The notes: generated by a model not told the origin, from the sequence alone. Positions 49,413-61,818 are shown, counted from the first letter of the stretch. The stretch: 64,000 nt of DNA from Kappaphycus alvarezii (GCA_002205965.3 NADL03000042.1:310001-374000); one strand, 5' to 3'. Made by a program: numbers and translations.

Positions 49413-50535
49413 AGAGCAGAAGATAAACGGCAGTCAGATCATATTCAACTACCCACTGGCACGAAACTGCAGAAATATACCAACTTATCTCACATTACCC
49501 TATGCCAGACACCAACCTCACCTGCCCTGCTTCCCTCCAGATCTAGTTGCGTCGGGCACCTCATTCCGACGCTTCGCAACTATGATCCCGATAACGCAAT
49601 CAGATCTGAAATTTCAGTTCTTTTCTACCCCCCAGTGACGCAAGGAGATAGATTTCTGGTGAGACCCAACGTGTGCTACAGTTTCGGGTCAATAATACCA
49701 CTCAAATCACGCACGTATGCGCTATCTGACATTCATCATTGTCTTTTTCAACTTTAAGAACACCTCTCGCAGCCAGCACCCCTCTTGGTCACGCAAAATT
49801 AAGGAGAGTATATCTCCAAAGCCGCCTAGTCTCAACACGACAAATTTTAACATCCGGTTTCAACCAACGAAACCACACAAAATCGATGAAAACGGCATAT
49901 CCCGTTGAATCGATGCGTGGAGGAAGTCCCTGATGACTGCGACGAAAACTGAAGTTCTCGTCGTGCCTTTAACCTACAACTCTACCATGCCCTTTACAAA
50001 ATATACCACTAAAATAACTAAAAAGAACCACAAAACAACAACGACAACCACTAAAGGTAGGGTTTCAATACTTTGCCACAAACAAACTAAACTAACTCTC
50101 CATAGAATTAGACCACACAGTGGTAAACTGTCCAATTCCGAGACTAGACAATCAATAAAATTCTCAATTCATCACAGTTCATGTGTTCGTGCACTTGAAT
50201 TGGACGGTAGTGCAATCAAAAACAAAGATAGTAAACGAGAAATAGGTTCCGTCACATAGTGATACGCAATGAATCAAAACTAGAACGGGACAAATCAACA
50301 AAAATCAACTTCTTCAGTTTCACAATCCACACAAATTAATCTATTTCTGTCGATACATGCAACAACCAAAATGACAGACATATTAGTATCCCCAGTAGCC
50401 CAATTACTTTTTGTCCATTCACTAATGGGACTTTAGTGCTTAATAAATTAGTCATGTCTTCTCCGTACAAATGCATTATGCATTTCCATGAATCTTGCAT
50501 TGTTCGCAAGTTTGGAGAATAGAACATTCCCATAC
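49413..50535. other. No recognised gene
   Basis: Short plus-strand frames (49360-49638, 49739-49933, 49933-50259) are Thr/Lys/Ser-rich and unlike any known family. The stretch lies between the two repeat copies. Confidence 0.4.
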
Positions 50536-50650
50536 CCCTACTCAGGGTATAAGAACGTAATAAACCCGTCTCGGTAGAACAAGGTAAGAATAAAGTAACC
50601 AACGAAGAAACTACATCCTAGCCGAGCTCTACTAGTCAGGATCCAACCCT
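50536..50650. repeat. Dispersed repeat, copy B
   Basis: ACCCCTACTCAGGGTATAA through TACTAGTCAG matches copy A at 49288-49400. A minus-strand frame directly to the left (50336-50602) ends in a hydrophobic VIGLLGILICLSFWLLHV segment of unknown meaning. Confidence 0.4.
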
Positions 50651-51153
50651 TCAGCCTCCTCGGACCCGAAGTTACGCGCACTCGGCGGATATGGGCAGCG
50701 GCATCGACCCCCCCCCTGGAGGAACCTTTCGCACAAGTCGTGCGACCACTTCCGATTTATGTACCACCTAGGCACTCAACGTCTCCAACCAATTAAACTA
50801 TTAAATCATCGACACTCCGCGTGCTTCCCCCGTTTTCTGAGATATACTCAAAACGAGCTAGATTTACTCTACTCAGAATATGGGAAACAAACAAACAAAT
50901 AAATAGTATCTTGCATTTCGGGCCACTCAAATCTCGGGAGGGAATATCTTTCGGCATCTCTGAACCCCTTGACTTCTTTCCCACAGATCAGAAAATCAGG
51001 GTAACTCCCATGGTTCCCACGAGGCAGCCGGCTGGATCCCAGGGGAGTTCTTGTAAAATTCCTACTGCGTATTGACGGCGGAGAAGTATTGACGGCGGAG
51101 AATTCGGAGACGTCGACTGAACTGTTAAAGTATCACATTTCAGAGCCGAATGT
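50651..51153. other. Spacer without a recognised gene
   Basis: Contains a run of nine C near 50710 and a short direct duplication TATTGACGGCGGAGAA near 51070-51100. No domain or RNA gene is evident. Confidence 0.4.
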
Positions 51154-51627
51154 TGTTGAATACTGAGGTTGGGAACGCTGGTTGGTATCCGGTGAGCACG
51201 GTGCTTCCCTTTTATTGGAACTTTATTTTGCAATCTATTGCAGCTATTTATACTGAGCAACTAAATACAACCCATTATTCGCTAGCAAAAAGGACCTTTC
51301 TAAACGTATATACACAAAGGCAATTATTATTGTATACCCTTCAATACCTAGTCCGATTTCCCAACCAGAGATGACTGTTCTCAGTCCTTCAACTCCTGGC
51401 TGATTCGACGCAAGAGCATGAAAGATCTGGGTCCTACAACATCTTGTCAATTCACTTACGTAGACATCTTATCAAATTATGATAACATAATGTAACATCT
51501 TGTCTAACGGAAGCATAGATCAATACTGGAATTCAAACTGATAGCAATGTTACATTCTTAAAAGGCTCCAACGGAAGCATAGATCAATAATGGAATTCAA
51601 ACTGATAGCGATGTTACATTCTTAACA
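51154..51627 (-). repeat. 3' LTR of the 51-53 kb Copia element
   Basis: On the sense strand it starts TGTTAAGAATG directly after a GGAGGG tract and ends TTCAACA, giving TGTT...AACA ends over 474 bp. It contains a TATAAATA box (51245-51252) and two AATAAA signals (51222-51227 and 51211-51216) in the right order. The U3 end holds a tandem duplication. Confidence 0.88.
51506..51627. repeat. 64-bp tandem duplication in the LTR U3
   Basis: AACGGAAGCATAGATCAAT begins at 51506 and again at 51570. The copies differ at a few positions. Tandem U3 repeats often carry enhancer sites in LTR elements. Confidence 0.9.
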
Positions 51628-51636
51628 CCCTCCTAA
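51628..51636 (-). other. Polypurine tract of the 51-53 kb Copia element
   Basis: The sense strand reads TAGGAGGG immediately before the LTR TGTTAAG start, the usual site for plus-strand priming. Confidence 0.7.
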
Positions 51637-51832
51637 ACTGAGCTATCGCCAGTTATGCTTCCGATGCCTAGCATGGGCCAAAATCTCTTGAATAAACGGC
51701 CTGACAAACTGTTTGTCATAATATCGGCAATCATTCTCTCACTACGACAGTGTTTTATGTTCACAGTACCGTCTGAGACTGCATCTCTTACCAAGTGATA
51801 CTCTACGTCCACATTCTTGGCCTTTTTTCAGC

Positions 51833-52195
51833 TTAAGACCACTTAATTGCCGCCGTGTTGTCTTCAAGTATCAGTGTGGGCGTTGCAAAGCGCAAAGAAA
51901 GACTCGATAGAACGGTGCAGACTCCTTTGATCAGCTTGACCCACTCGGATAATGCGATAAATTCAGCCTCACACGACGATAATGCGACTCCCGCCTGCTT
52001 CTTAGACTTCAAAATAACAAAGGTCCGGTTTACAAATATTACGCACCCGCTTGTCGATCTGTGCGTCACATGGCAGCCTGCCCAATCCGCATCACTGATG
52101 CCGATCACTTCTTTATACTCTCCATTCTTAGTAAAATCCATTTGTAGCCCCAACTCAGCAGTGCCCTTTAGGTATTTGAACACTCTCTGAACCAT
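51833..52195 (-). pseudogene. Copia RNase H and reverse-transcriptase end
   Basis: The translation has VQRVFKYLKGTAELGLQM, then GISDADWAGCHVTHRSTSGC and GVALSSCEAEFIALSE. These are the hallmark Copia RLLRYLKGT, DADWAGC-x3-RRSTSGY and SSTEAEY motifs. Confidence 0.93.
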
Positions 52196-52384
52196 TTTCT
52201 AATCATGTTTCGAAGGTTAACTAGCTTTTCGGCCAAGTATTCCGACTGCCGCACAAATGTCTAGCCTAGTCCGTATCGCTAGGAAAAGCAAACCACCGAT
52301 TGCCATCTGATACTTGTGTTTTCCTTGTTCGTTTAGAAATAGAGAGCCTCACTTTCGCACTGCATATTGTGGCGAGAGAGGTGT

Positions 52385-53006
52385 TTACATCCTTCGACAG
52401 TTTTGCATCCCAAATCTCTGCAAGAGGAACCTGACGAAGTTCGACTGCCGCAGATGTAACCCATGCTCATTCCATAAGAATTCAACCCCCAAGAAAGAAT
52501 TCACTCTGCCGAAGTCGTTCGCTTCAAATTCAGAGCTTAGAATTTGCGTCAACATGTACAAAGAATGATAGCAATGGCTCATTACGAGTACGTCATCGAT
52601 ATAAACCGAAATCGATATTTCACTGTCTTAGAATGAAGCTCGAAAGAAAGAGCCCTCACCACTCACTTGTTTGAATCCGAGAGAAACCACACTGTTTGTG
52701 AACAGTTTTAGCCAAAATCTTAGCCGCTTTCTTTAATCCATACAGTGCTTTCTGTAGCTTCAAGCCTCTGTTCAATTCAATAGCCATGCCTTGCGGGGGT
52801 TTTAACAAATATCTTGCTACTAGCGTCCAGTTTCCATAGATATAGGCGTTCTTGACGTCTAGATGATGTACAACGCACTCGCGTGCAAGGCATGCTAGCG
52901 AGAGCCGAACAGTAGGAAAATCAACTACAGGAGCATAAAAATCATCCACGCGCCAATCCTGAAACCCCCTTACGACAAGCCTGGCCTTATACTTGTCAAT
53001 CGACAC
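52385..53006 (-). pseudogene. Copia reverse transcriptase
   Basis: YKARLVVRGFQ, then HHLDVKNAYIYG and KALYGLKKA are standard Copia reverse-transcriptase motifs (KARLVARGF, QMDVKTAFLNG, KALYGLKQA). The piece at 52385-52582 adds RVNSFLGVEFLWNEHGLHLR, matching the later FLGIEI region. Confidence 0.92.
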
Positions 53007-53040
53007 ATCAGCCTCCGCTTTAGGCCTACCTCAAGCATTC

Positions 53041-55334
53041 CTCGTTCTTAGAATTGTCAATGAGATATTTATTCATGTGATAACGTAACAAATGGTTCAA
53101 AGGAGAAGGCAGAGATGGACACGAGCGATGGTAAGCGAAGGAGGGACCCGACTAGCTGTCTTTTCCTTCACGAGAGACATCCTGATCGACGTCGACAACT
53201 TGTCCAAAAACATTTGATCTGATAAGACCTAACTGAAGTAATTCTCGAATAAACCGTTAAAAAATAGGCAAAGAAATGAAGAAGCCTCGCAGAATACCAA
53301 AGGGGGCTTGTATATATGCCGATTTCCCAAATTCATTGCGCAACCAAGGCGGCTATGCCATATCGGACTTCAGACTGAGTAATATTTTTCTCTATCCATC
53401 TCTGGTACGCCCGAAGTACGTGGTCTACGAACAGAGATCGAAGAACCTCGTTTGCTGTAAGCAGCAACTGCAAATGTTGGACCGCGCAGATATATTGAGA
53501 TGGGTAGCCCGATCTGACCTCTCGACAACCTTCAATGTAATTCTAAGGAAAGCCAACCGATGAACGCTACCAGAAGGTCCTCAGTAACGTGAAGCGGAAC
53601 TCTATTTCTCGCATGCTCAAAACTGGAACCATGAAAGTCACAGGCAATTCGACGTTGGGCTGACTTATCGCTCCAAGAGAATTGCGCAACTGATTATGTA
53701 GACATAAGGTTACCAGCCATTGCATCACCGCTGAAAATTTGCCGGAGTGCTGCGTCGATTAGCTTCATTTTCTCTTCCAATCTTTTTGTTATGGATTGAT
53801 CTCGGCGAATAAAAGACTCCAGAGAGGGTTCAGAGGACGCTGAGCGGTTTGCAATTCGTCGAAGAGATATAAGAGGATTTTAATTGGAAGCGACATGTAC
53901 AATAGTCGCGTTTCAGATTAATTTGCCAAATTGGGGATCAGAATCATCGCTAGATCTCCAGAGCCTCTTTCTGCGTCAAATTCAGTACTGTCGACCCGAT
54001 GACGTCGATCGCTGGACAGAGAAACGGGACTGATTCTTCCATTTTCTAAGTTTATCACAACCCGTGGTGACATTAGTAAATTACTAACGACCGGTACTTG
54101 TATGCTTCGATAGGGTCTCGAAAACCATCTAAATCGGAGCGCCGAAGCCGTCGCTGTTTCTGGATTTCCTCAAGGTGGAATCGTACCGAACGATCGTTCT
54201 CTATATTTTGCAACAGTATGCAGCATTTTTTCGTGATGCGGATGAGGGATTTTTTCATCTTAAAGTACCCTTCTACCACTGGTAAAATTTCAAGCACAGG
54301 TTTACAAGAACCGTACCTGTATAGCACCCCATGGGACCTACATATTTCCAGCTCCACGATCCTTGCTGTCGCAGCCTGCGTGCTTCGTGGTGTTAGGGGA
54401 TCCTGGGTGGCTCCCGCCTTCATCAGTTGAGGTTTAAGTAAAAAATACAACTTCTACATAGTTTCAGCGAGGGTTTCCGCGAACTGTGCAGAGTTCCTCT
54501 GCCCCAAGGTGGGAATAAACAACTTAGAGTGAGCAAGGTCTCAATCAAGTTTGTAAGACTCACACCGTATGCCTACGATAGAAAGACCTATCCAATAGCG
54601 ATAATCTCCTAGAGATCGAAAAATTTCCCGTCTTCATCCTCCCTTGCTGTTGTTACCTTACCATGCGGGCAATCGCAACCTAATGAAAATACATGCAGTA
54701 CCCCGCAGCTTTTATGTTGTCTGCTTCGTACTCGAACAACCCCTGGAGACTGAGATTCCTCTCTATCCCTTTGCTTAGGGAACATTACGTGTGATCGAAG
54801 AAGCCAAAGCCAAAGTAATTTACCCTTTGTCGTTTTTTAGGGTCAATTTGTCGATCCGGGTTTCCTATCGTCCAGAGAGCGCCTGTCCAAGCGAGAATAG
54901 TCTTGAAATACCTTTGGATCAATGTTTGCCTCCCCGATCGAGCTCTCTTTCCTAGAAGTCCTTTCTCAAGGACTTCTCCATTAGTTTCACTGTATTCTCT
55001 AAATATTGAATGATTCTTCCCGACCGTGGTTCGCAGCATCGATCTTGACCTGCTGATTTTTGTGCGCAATTAACAGTGTATACCTCCAAGTGGTAGGGAC
55101 TCTCTAGAAATGAGAGAAGCATACCCTTATGCTTGGACTCAATGCAACCGGAGCTTCCCTCTCATTATGAGCATAATCATTCGCCCCGGTAGTGCGTCTC
55201 CCGCGCCCAATGAAATTCCGTTTGATTGCACGTCCAGCCCAAGGGATGGTATCTGATTGACCGAACGCGGCGTGGCATCGTACAATAAGTAAAGTCAGTA
55301 TGCTTCGGACCATGTAAAATTACAGTGAACATCC
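53041..55334. other. No recognised gene
   Basis: Open frames 53276-53563 (plus) and 54073-54450 (minus; 125 codons, also open on the plus strand at 54098-54430) match no family. They could be remains of an integrase or Gag from either neighbouring Copia element, but no motif supports that. Confidence 0.4.
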
Positions 55335-55639
55335 TGTAGATACTCTACAACAAGGTAGTTATACCGACGACTTAATCTGCGGTAGCTCTCGTTTGTAGCT
55401 GCAAATATTTTTGCTCTTTCTCGTCTTTTCTGCCCGCTTCTCTCGGATGAGAATTAGAGACCCATCATTTAAGCATATTTCGCCCAGGACACTACAATTG
55501 GCATTGCGCAATCGAAAATAAGAAATAAAGCAGAAATCAAAAATGCCGCATATAACACAAAAAAGATAGTAATACAAAACGATTACAGCAATTACCGGAT
55601 TACTCTACATGTCATGTGAAAATATTCAAATTACCAACA
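55335..55639 (-). repeat. 3' LTR of the 55-62 kb Copia element
   Basis: Direct repeat of 61819-62120, 305 bp against 302. Shared words include TACCGACGAC, GCGGTAGCTC, CATATTTCGCCCAG and AATCGAAAATAAGAAATAAAG. On the sense strand it starts TGTTGGTAATTTG right after the pol end and stops near TCTACA. It lacks a stretch of about 30 bp present in the other copy. Confidence 0.65.
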
Positions 55640-55689
55640 ATCGACATACCAATGATGCTGTCCTGGATCACCCACTGAACCACCTCTGT

Positions 55690-56071
55690 ATTGTCAATGC
55701 CCTTCAATAGAATAGATAAAATGGATTCTTCAGAGTTTCTTTTGTAAAAGCAACCGCAATGTTGTCTGCTCTACCCACTAAGCCAACGTTCGATATCTCG
55801 AAGGCCTTTTAAGCATTATTCGCGCTCAGTTCTCAATCAACAGCCAGCTTTTCGTCGTCGCAGATGATTTTGTAATAACATCGAATAATTTTTTGGAATC
55901 CGTAAGCATACGGATACCAATATGCAGTTCGTATATCCTCAGCAAATTGTCTGCAATCATTGATGCTGCATCGAATTCATCGTTGAATTCGTACATTTGG
56001 CACCCAATACCGCTCGGAAAACTCGTTTCGACTAAACTAATCAAGTATATGGCATCTCTTTTCATCATCAC
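55690..56071 (-). pseudogene. Copia RNase H, end of pol
   Basis: IGIRMLTDSKKLFDVITKSS is the RNase H LTDSKSLFDV motif of one Copia branch, and a nearby ADNIA...AFTK stretch is the usual end of pol. It lies directly before the 3' LTR. Confidence 0.8.
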
Positions 56072-57007
56072 AGAGAATAATTATATATCACAACTGAGAA
56101 GTTTGATTGTAGTTTGTCCCAAATACAGCTTCGGTATATAAACGAAGATGTAAGGGAGACTCACCCAGTAGGGGTAAAAAATAGATAATTTCCTTGTTCA
56201 GCTCACTCACGGACTCTTGATAGAATCGTTTCCCAGTCACTTCTCCCGCGTTATTGGCCGGCTACTTTATGTATTAAAGAGACTGTGTGCACTAAGCAAG
56301 AGTAACACGAGCACTTCGAAATTCTGTGAACCATGCGTCCTCCGGTATCAGATTGAGACTCAAGATATATTCCTTCTGGCTAATGTCAATTGATTCGTTA
56401 GCATGTAGCCTGATAATCAATCCAAAGAAAGTGATTTCATGTCATTCGAGAGGCGTCGAATAAAATTCCTTTCCTAGACAGTTGATGATGTCCAAAAAGG
56501 CTGGGCTTCTGGCTCCAAGGAAGTCGTCGCGTAGACACCAAATACACCTGGCGCTTCAGTACTTACTTCCTCTTTCCAAGTATACAGAGATGAATAACAA
56601 CAAGATGATAGCGTTACTATAGTTCGCTGAGATACAGGTTGATCTTATGCATCCAATATTCGCCGCTATCAAACAATCAATACAGCGGTTTGCGTATTTT
56701 GGAAATCCAATCTGAACTGATATTGAAATAAGGCCGGTCATAGGCACGTGGTTCTGAGTAATCCTCGCGTCCAAGTGATTCTTTACCCTACAGAAAGCTT
56801 GAATTTTGGCTTATTTAATTACTGAAACCCCGAAAACCTCCATTGCAGCAAATGATGCGATCATTATAGTCAATATTTATTGAATTGCTGGCACATTGTG
56901 AACGACTAGTTCTTATTCTAGGTCTCTGTGACCTTTGATAATGTATTTGGCTTCGTAACTTTCGTTTGACGTCCTCTTTTTCTTGATTTCTAGCACAAAT
57001 ATTACAC

Positions 57008-57349
57008 CTAGGACGTTGGACCCGTGAGGAACGTGTTTCTTTTAGACCACGTTGAAGATCTGTTATTCAGCCCCTGTACCTCATCTTCCATGGATTTCTT
57101 AAACCTCGGGATGCTGAATATATAATTTATAGGCTTCACTATTTCAGTACTTAGTGACTCAGATGTAATAAAATCGCTGGCGTCTAGCAGTTCATGCTGA
57201 TATTCTTGGCCGGAAGAGATACCTCTCAACTCATCGATTGCTTCATCGGTTGCGATAAACGGATTGATTTTTTGCAAACTTCGATTTCTAGGCTCCTTTT
57301 TTTCTACAGTGTCTGTGATACAGGACCGTGCAGCATTATCAGCAGCCAT
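57008..57349 (-). pseudogene. Copia linker leading into reverse transcriptase
   Basis: RFKKSMEDEVQGLNNRSSTW matches the W-x-x-AM-x-EM-x-AL-x-x-NGTW lead-in to Copia reverse transcriptase. An acidic region precedes it, as usual between integrase and reverse transcriptase. Confidence 0.65.
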
Positions 57350-59060
57350 GCTGTTATGGTACCTCTTAACTCTGTCGGCCGAATATTTCTTTTTCTTTCC
57401 GATAAATTAGGAGCTCAAATTTTTCCCTGAGATGCCGAAGACAGTGTACGGACCTATTCGAACAGAATAACTGTTTCTGTATACTAGCAAATCATTTGAG
57501 TTCTTAGTTTAGGCATATTGGCTCTCGGAATCTTGCTCCTCAATGCTTGATTAAACCCACTCGCGGCAGTAGTCTTTCCCATTTCCTTTCTAGTTTAATC
57601 TATAGCATTCATTCTCTCCACTTGCGCCGGTAGTTCCGTTGGAAAGAACGGGACACGAAGCATACAACCGAACACCAGTAAAGTAGGAAGTAGGCCATTT
57701 GGTAAAGCTGTGTAATTGAGTGTCTTAACAAAGGTCTCGAAGAGGGTATGCTTTCTCATCCTGGGTCATTTTTCTTTGAATTTACGGTAGATCTTTTTCA
57801 TGTAATATTGATAAAGATATCCGACATCAAGGGAGTTATTTATCTCTATTATGGCTAATTTAAACATAATTGCAACGAAGTGAGAGTAGTTCTTGAAGCG
57901 CGATGCCTGAAATTGGGTACTCTCGATTGCATGGAGTTTCAGCGGATAACCAATGCGTCAATCGACTAGATACTAGCATAGGGACTCCATAACTCATCCG
58001 ACCTCTCATCAGAAAGGAAATTTGCAGAGATGAACTTCATATCCATGTCTCAAACCTGCAATATAGTATCTTCATCGATTTTAAACAAGCTACAGCTCAA
58101 AAACTCTTGAAAACGATGTTCAGTAATGTGACATTGAAGGTGCTCGCTTTTTTGCTTAAGCTTTCGCATATGTCACAGGACAATTCAATGCCTTGTAACC
58201 TCTCAACAGTTTCCTGTGAGCACCTGCCCTGTTCTTGCACGACGGAGAACATTGAGCAATCTTTGTGAATATGGGTGGTGGAAATAGCGATGGACTTTGC
58301 GTAGATCTTCTTCAGAAAAAAATGTCCCTATTTATGCATCCCACGTGATAAAAATGTGACGGCATGCCGTTTTAGGTCAACTTCCCATTCTTCTGCGCTC
58401 GGGACAATTAGATCTCGGGAAAATTCAATAGTTACCTGATAATATTGTTACCTGCCAACAAGCAGTGGCACGCAGACATCAACAACTTTGAAGACAAACT
58501 AAAGGAGCAAATCAACATTGATATGGATGCGAATGATGATATAGCAGAGCCCTCATAAATCCTTTTTCCCAAATTATTATATAAAATTGACAATCTATGC
58601 CCCTTGGAGAGAAATGTGTAATCATGGCCGGGCAATATGTCTTAGATTGCTTCACACTAATTACCGACTTTTGAGCTGTAGTATCAACGCAGGCACCACG
58701 GAAGGAATTTTCCTCTGCTCTAACTATGAGTAGCTCTAAGTCTTACAGATCTTCCTCAAAACTTGTAGCAATCGACTCCTCACAAGTAGCGTATCCTTCA
58801 TCTAAATTTTCCAATGGTAAAAGAAAATCTCCTTATTAACTCTAAATATCCGTATTGTGTACAGGAAGAGACAGTTTCTTAGGGATTGCACTTCTACTCA
58901 GATGGTTGGTATGGATTTATGCTGAAGAAAGAAAGATTTCAAAGACCTCTTTGTCAGGTAGTCCCTTCTCATCATTTCCAGTCTGAGAGAGAATTTAAGC
59001 GATATCATTGTCAGGTTAATAACACAGTTCCCCTAAGCACGTTGCTATCCGTCCTTGCGT
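57350..59060 (-). pseudogene. Decayed Copia integrase region
   Basis: By position this should be the protease and integrase part of the element. No intact motif could be read and only short open pieces remain, such as 58432-58635. Confidence 0.35.
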
Positions 59061-59063
59061 TCT

Positions 59064-59976
59064 TCATCGCATAAAAATATAGCTTATTTGCAGCAGCTCT
59101 GGAAGCGTTGGGAGGAAGTTTGAAATCTTTAACGAGATGATTCTTCTCACCACAGTAAAAGGACCCAGTAAAAGATAGAAGGTCAAAAGAGTTGGCTTTA
59201 ATCCCCCTTTCCTTCGTTCCTCTCCAACGTACTGAGGATGAATTGCGAGCTTAAGGACCCTACCTACTGAACCATACTTTGTGCTAATCCTCATTGAATA
59301 AGATACCCGTAATATCACTGTTTCTGTCGATCTTTGCCGAACTATTTCTCCTACATGTCTTTGCATTTAAGAGATCGATTTAGGCTTCTTTGCTGAGCTG
59401 AAGTTTGGCTTCTAGCTGGAGACAAATTTTAGACTTTGTGAGCGTCTCCTCTGTGTACAAACAGAGCTTGCCTGGATAACTTAATGATAATTTTCTATAC
59501 CAGTTCAAGTGGAGCGGCTGTATCCATTCTATCACTTTCAAATTTGCTTACACGAAGCGATTTTAGATTTTTCTTGACCGTATTTTTCCTCACAGAGGAG
59601 TTATACTCTCGCCAAATCTGGTCAAATTGGTGCTGGAAAGTTTGTTTATATTCATTATAGCATCTAAATAGAACCTTTCTGCGAAACATCCTAGTAAATT
59701 GTGTAAAAACGCAATCTTTGTATAGGAGTCAATGTAATCACGCCCAATGTTTCTATATTAGTCAACAAATACCTTCCAGAATTCTCCTGTTCCACCCAAG
59801 AATTTCCTTTCGTTATCATGGAGACGCATGGCAAAATTGTGTCCAATTTTTTATGCACTTGCGTTGCTGGTAGATGACGGGTTACATGCACCTGCATAGC
59901 TTTAGAGAACTTGGATATTAGGATTCCTAAATCTAGGTTTAATTACCCCTTAGCAATTTCGACAGCAGCATCCATG
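59064..59976 (-). pseudogene. Copia Gag with zinc knuckle
   Basis: A start near 59976 reads MDAAVEIAKG. Further on, the pieces 59691-59897 and 59495-59689 have the helical, Gln/Arg-rich look of Copia Gag (HVTRHLPATQVHKKLDTI). A CGEKNHLVKD zinc-knuckle stretch lies near 59090-59170. Breaks are numerous. Confidence 0.55.
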
Positions 59977-60769
59977 TTCACTACACTCTATCCTCTAAAA
60001 TATTTGTTGTCAATGTCATCGTGATTCTTTAGATGAGTTACGCACCATATTTGCACCTCGACGGTCCAAAAAATTCCTAAGTTCTTAATAAAGTACCGGA
60101 AAAGTACGAAATTCCAAGCCGAATAGGGCTGTAGGTGGAAAATTATCTTGTTAGTCAGAAACTGCCCTTACCAAGCTCGCTCCAGTCATAGATTGTTCCT
60201 CCTCTAAAACAAGGATAGTTGTTATGAAACCACCTTGGAAGTTCCTCATTTTATTGACAGAGAACTGTGACAGCGATGACACATTGGAAAAGGTCTGAAA
60301 GTCAGTTGTCTTTTCTTAGCTTGGATACCTTGCTCCCAATTTTTCTTGAGATGGACAATAATTACTCATATTGAAGGAAAATTAGCAAGCAATACAGTTA
60401 GTTAAGTAATAAAAGGGCCCACAGAAGAGCAAAAGCAAACAGAAAGTCCATGAGAGTAAATTTTGAAGACAAACCAAGAAAGAAAAAACCCTAAGAGAGA
60501 TAAATCACTTAATTTCTCTCACAAATTGAGGCAAGTAGGTGCATCAAAAATACCCACTTCTAAGAAGCAAGAAAAATTTCTAGGGGGACAAAAATTTCGG
60601 AGAAGAAGCACTTTCAGCATAAAAAAATTTTCTCGAATGTTAACTTGTGGATTTGTCATATATCTGATCATATATTGTGACAATACTTGAAATTGAGCCG
60701 CTGCATTGACACTAAACGCTCCTGCAAGCAGAAAACCCAAACGCTCATAGTCAGCATTAGGTTACCCCC

Positions 60770-61482
60770 TGGGTGTAATCTCAGTAGCGCCAGACTGCGC
60801 CGTTATAGAGCCCAGGAACGTACCATGAGGGGAGATATTCTGGAAAGCTCCTCACAGCAGGACTAAGATATAAAGCCAAACCCCCTTATTCGCCCCAGGT
60901 ACCCCTTGCCCCAAAGCAGGATGCCATGAAATGCTGGATATCTACGGGGACCACTTGCTACATTGTCGCTTTGGCTGCGAGCGGAATACTCGCCATAACA
61001 ACCAGGTGACTTTACTGGGGAACGACCTTGCAAGAGCCGCCCGACGTCCATTCATCGAACCTCGTCTACACTACCAAAACAGGACGAGGCCGGATATCAG
61101 GGCGATGGGAGCCGCCGGTGGCACGGATTACTTCGACGTAACCTTTGTCAACCCGCTCGCTCCCTCCCACGCAAGAGCCAGGGCTTTCAACCCACTCACA
61201 AGCCTCAACGCAGCTCACGCAGAGAAGCAGCGGAAATACCAAGGGTTCCTTGCTGAGCTGCCTGGGAGAAACAGGCTGGTTCCTGTCCCCATCTCAACGC
61301 TTGGAGGATGGCATCCGGCGGCGTTCTCCGTCGTCAAGGAACTCGCGAGAACCGTTGCCACCCGCGCAATGGAACGGTTTTCGAAGGTTAGAGCCATTCT
61401 TTTACAGCGGCACTCCGCTTTGACAGTAACCTCCAATGCCGCTTGTTTGCTGGCTGGCCTCCCTTCCACCTTCTGGTAGATT
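60770..61482 (+). mobile_element. LINE-type C-terminal zinc/nuclease-like fragment (copy 3), best preserved
   Basis: The main frame (60874-61479) begins GTPCPKAGCHEMLDIYGDHL and LHCRFGCERNTRHNNQVTLL, then NRTRPDIRAMGAAGG, TDYFDVTFVNPLAPS, EKQRKYQGFLAELPG and ISTLGGWHPAAFSVVKELA, ending LPSTFW. This follows in order the CxxC...GDHxxxC...RHN zinc part and the RPDI...DVTxxNPL PD-(D/E)xK-like part that end many non-LTR reverse-transcriptase proteins. A shifted frame just upstream (GLRYKAKPPYS) fits the preceding LRYRLGLP motif, so one frame slip lies near 60890. The reverse transcriptase is missing. It is inserted in the leader of the old Copia element, on the opposite strand. Confidence 0.68.
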
Positions 61483-61818
61483 GGAGTGCCATCCACAGTT
61501 GTCGACGCATTGTACGGTTTCACAATTGGCTTGACAATGATACGATATCTACGCTTTGGTACAAATTTACTGGATACCAACCCACATATCCACCACAGTA
61601 AATTAACCCCCCATTTACACAGATATAAAGCAAGAATTATATTGCCTCTGCCGATCCAACAACTACCTGGTGACCCTCATTTTTTTTGTTTCAAGTCACC
61701 ACCCGCTGCACTTGGAGGACTCACTTTCGGTACGGAGTATTGAGGGATACTGGAAATTTGGCTCTCTGCTGATGGCATTGGGCAACCTTCTCAATAGTTC
61801 CCAGGAGTAATACTGGAA

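Larger units (their letters stand above)
51154..53040 (-). mobile_element. Ty1/Copia element, 3' part with LTR, 5' truncated
   Basis: Right to left: reverse transcriptase from about 53010, RNase H at 52195-51833, a polypurine tract at 51628-51636 and a 3' LTR at 51154-51627. Integrase, Gag and the 5' LTR are absent to the right, so the element appears cut near 53040. A handful of breaks lie in the coding part. The well-kept LTR and domains suggest it is younger than the element at 55-62 kb. Confidence 0.88.

Noticed and set aside
55730-55800. tRNA A-box-like word TGGCTTAGTGGGTAGAGC on the minus strand
   Set aside because: It lies inside the end of Copia pol, where the reading gives the expected ADNIA...AFTK pattern, and no B box or cloverleaf follows.
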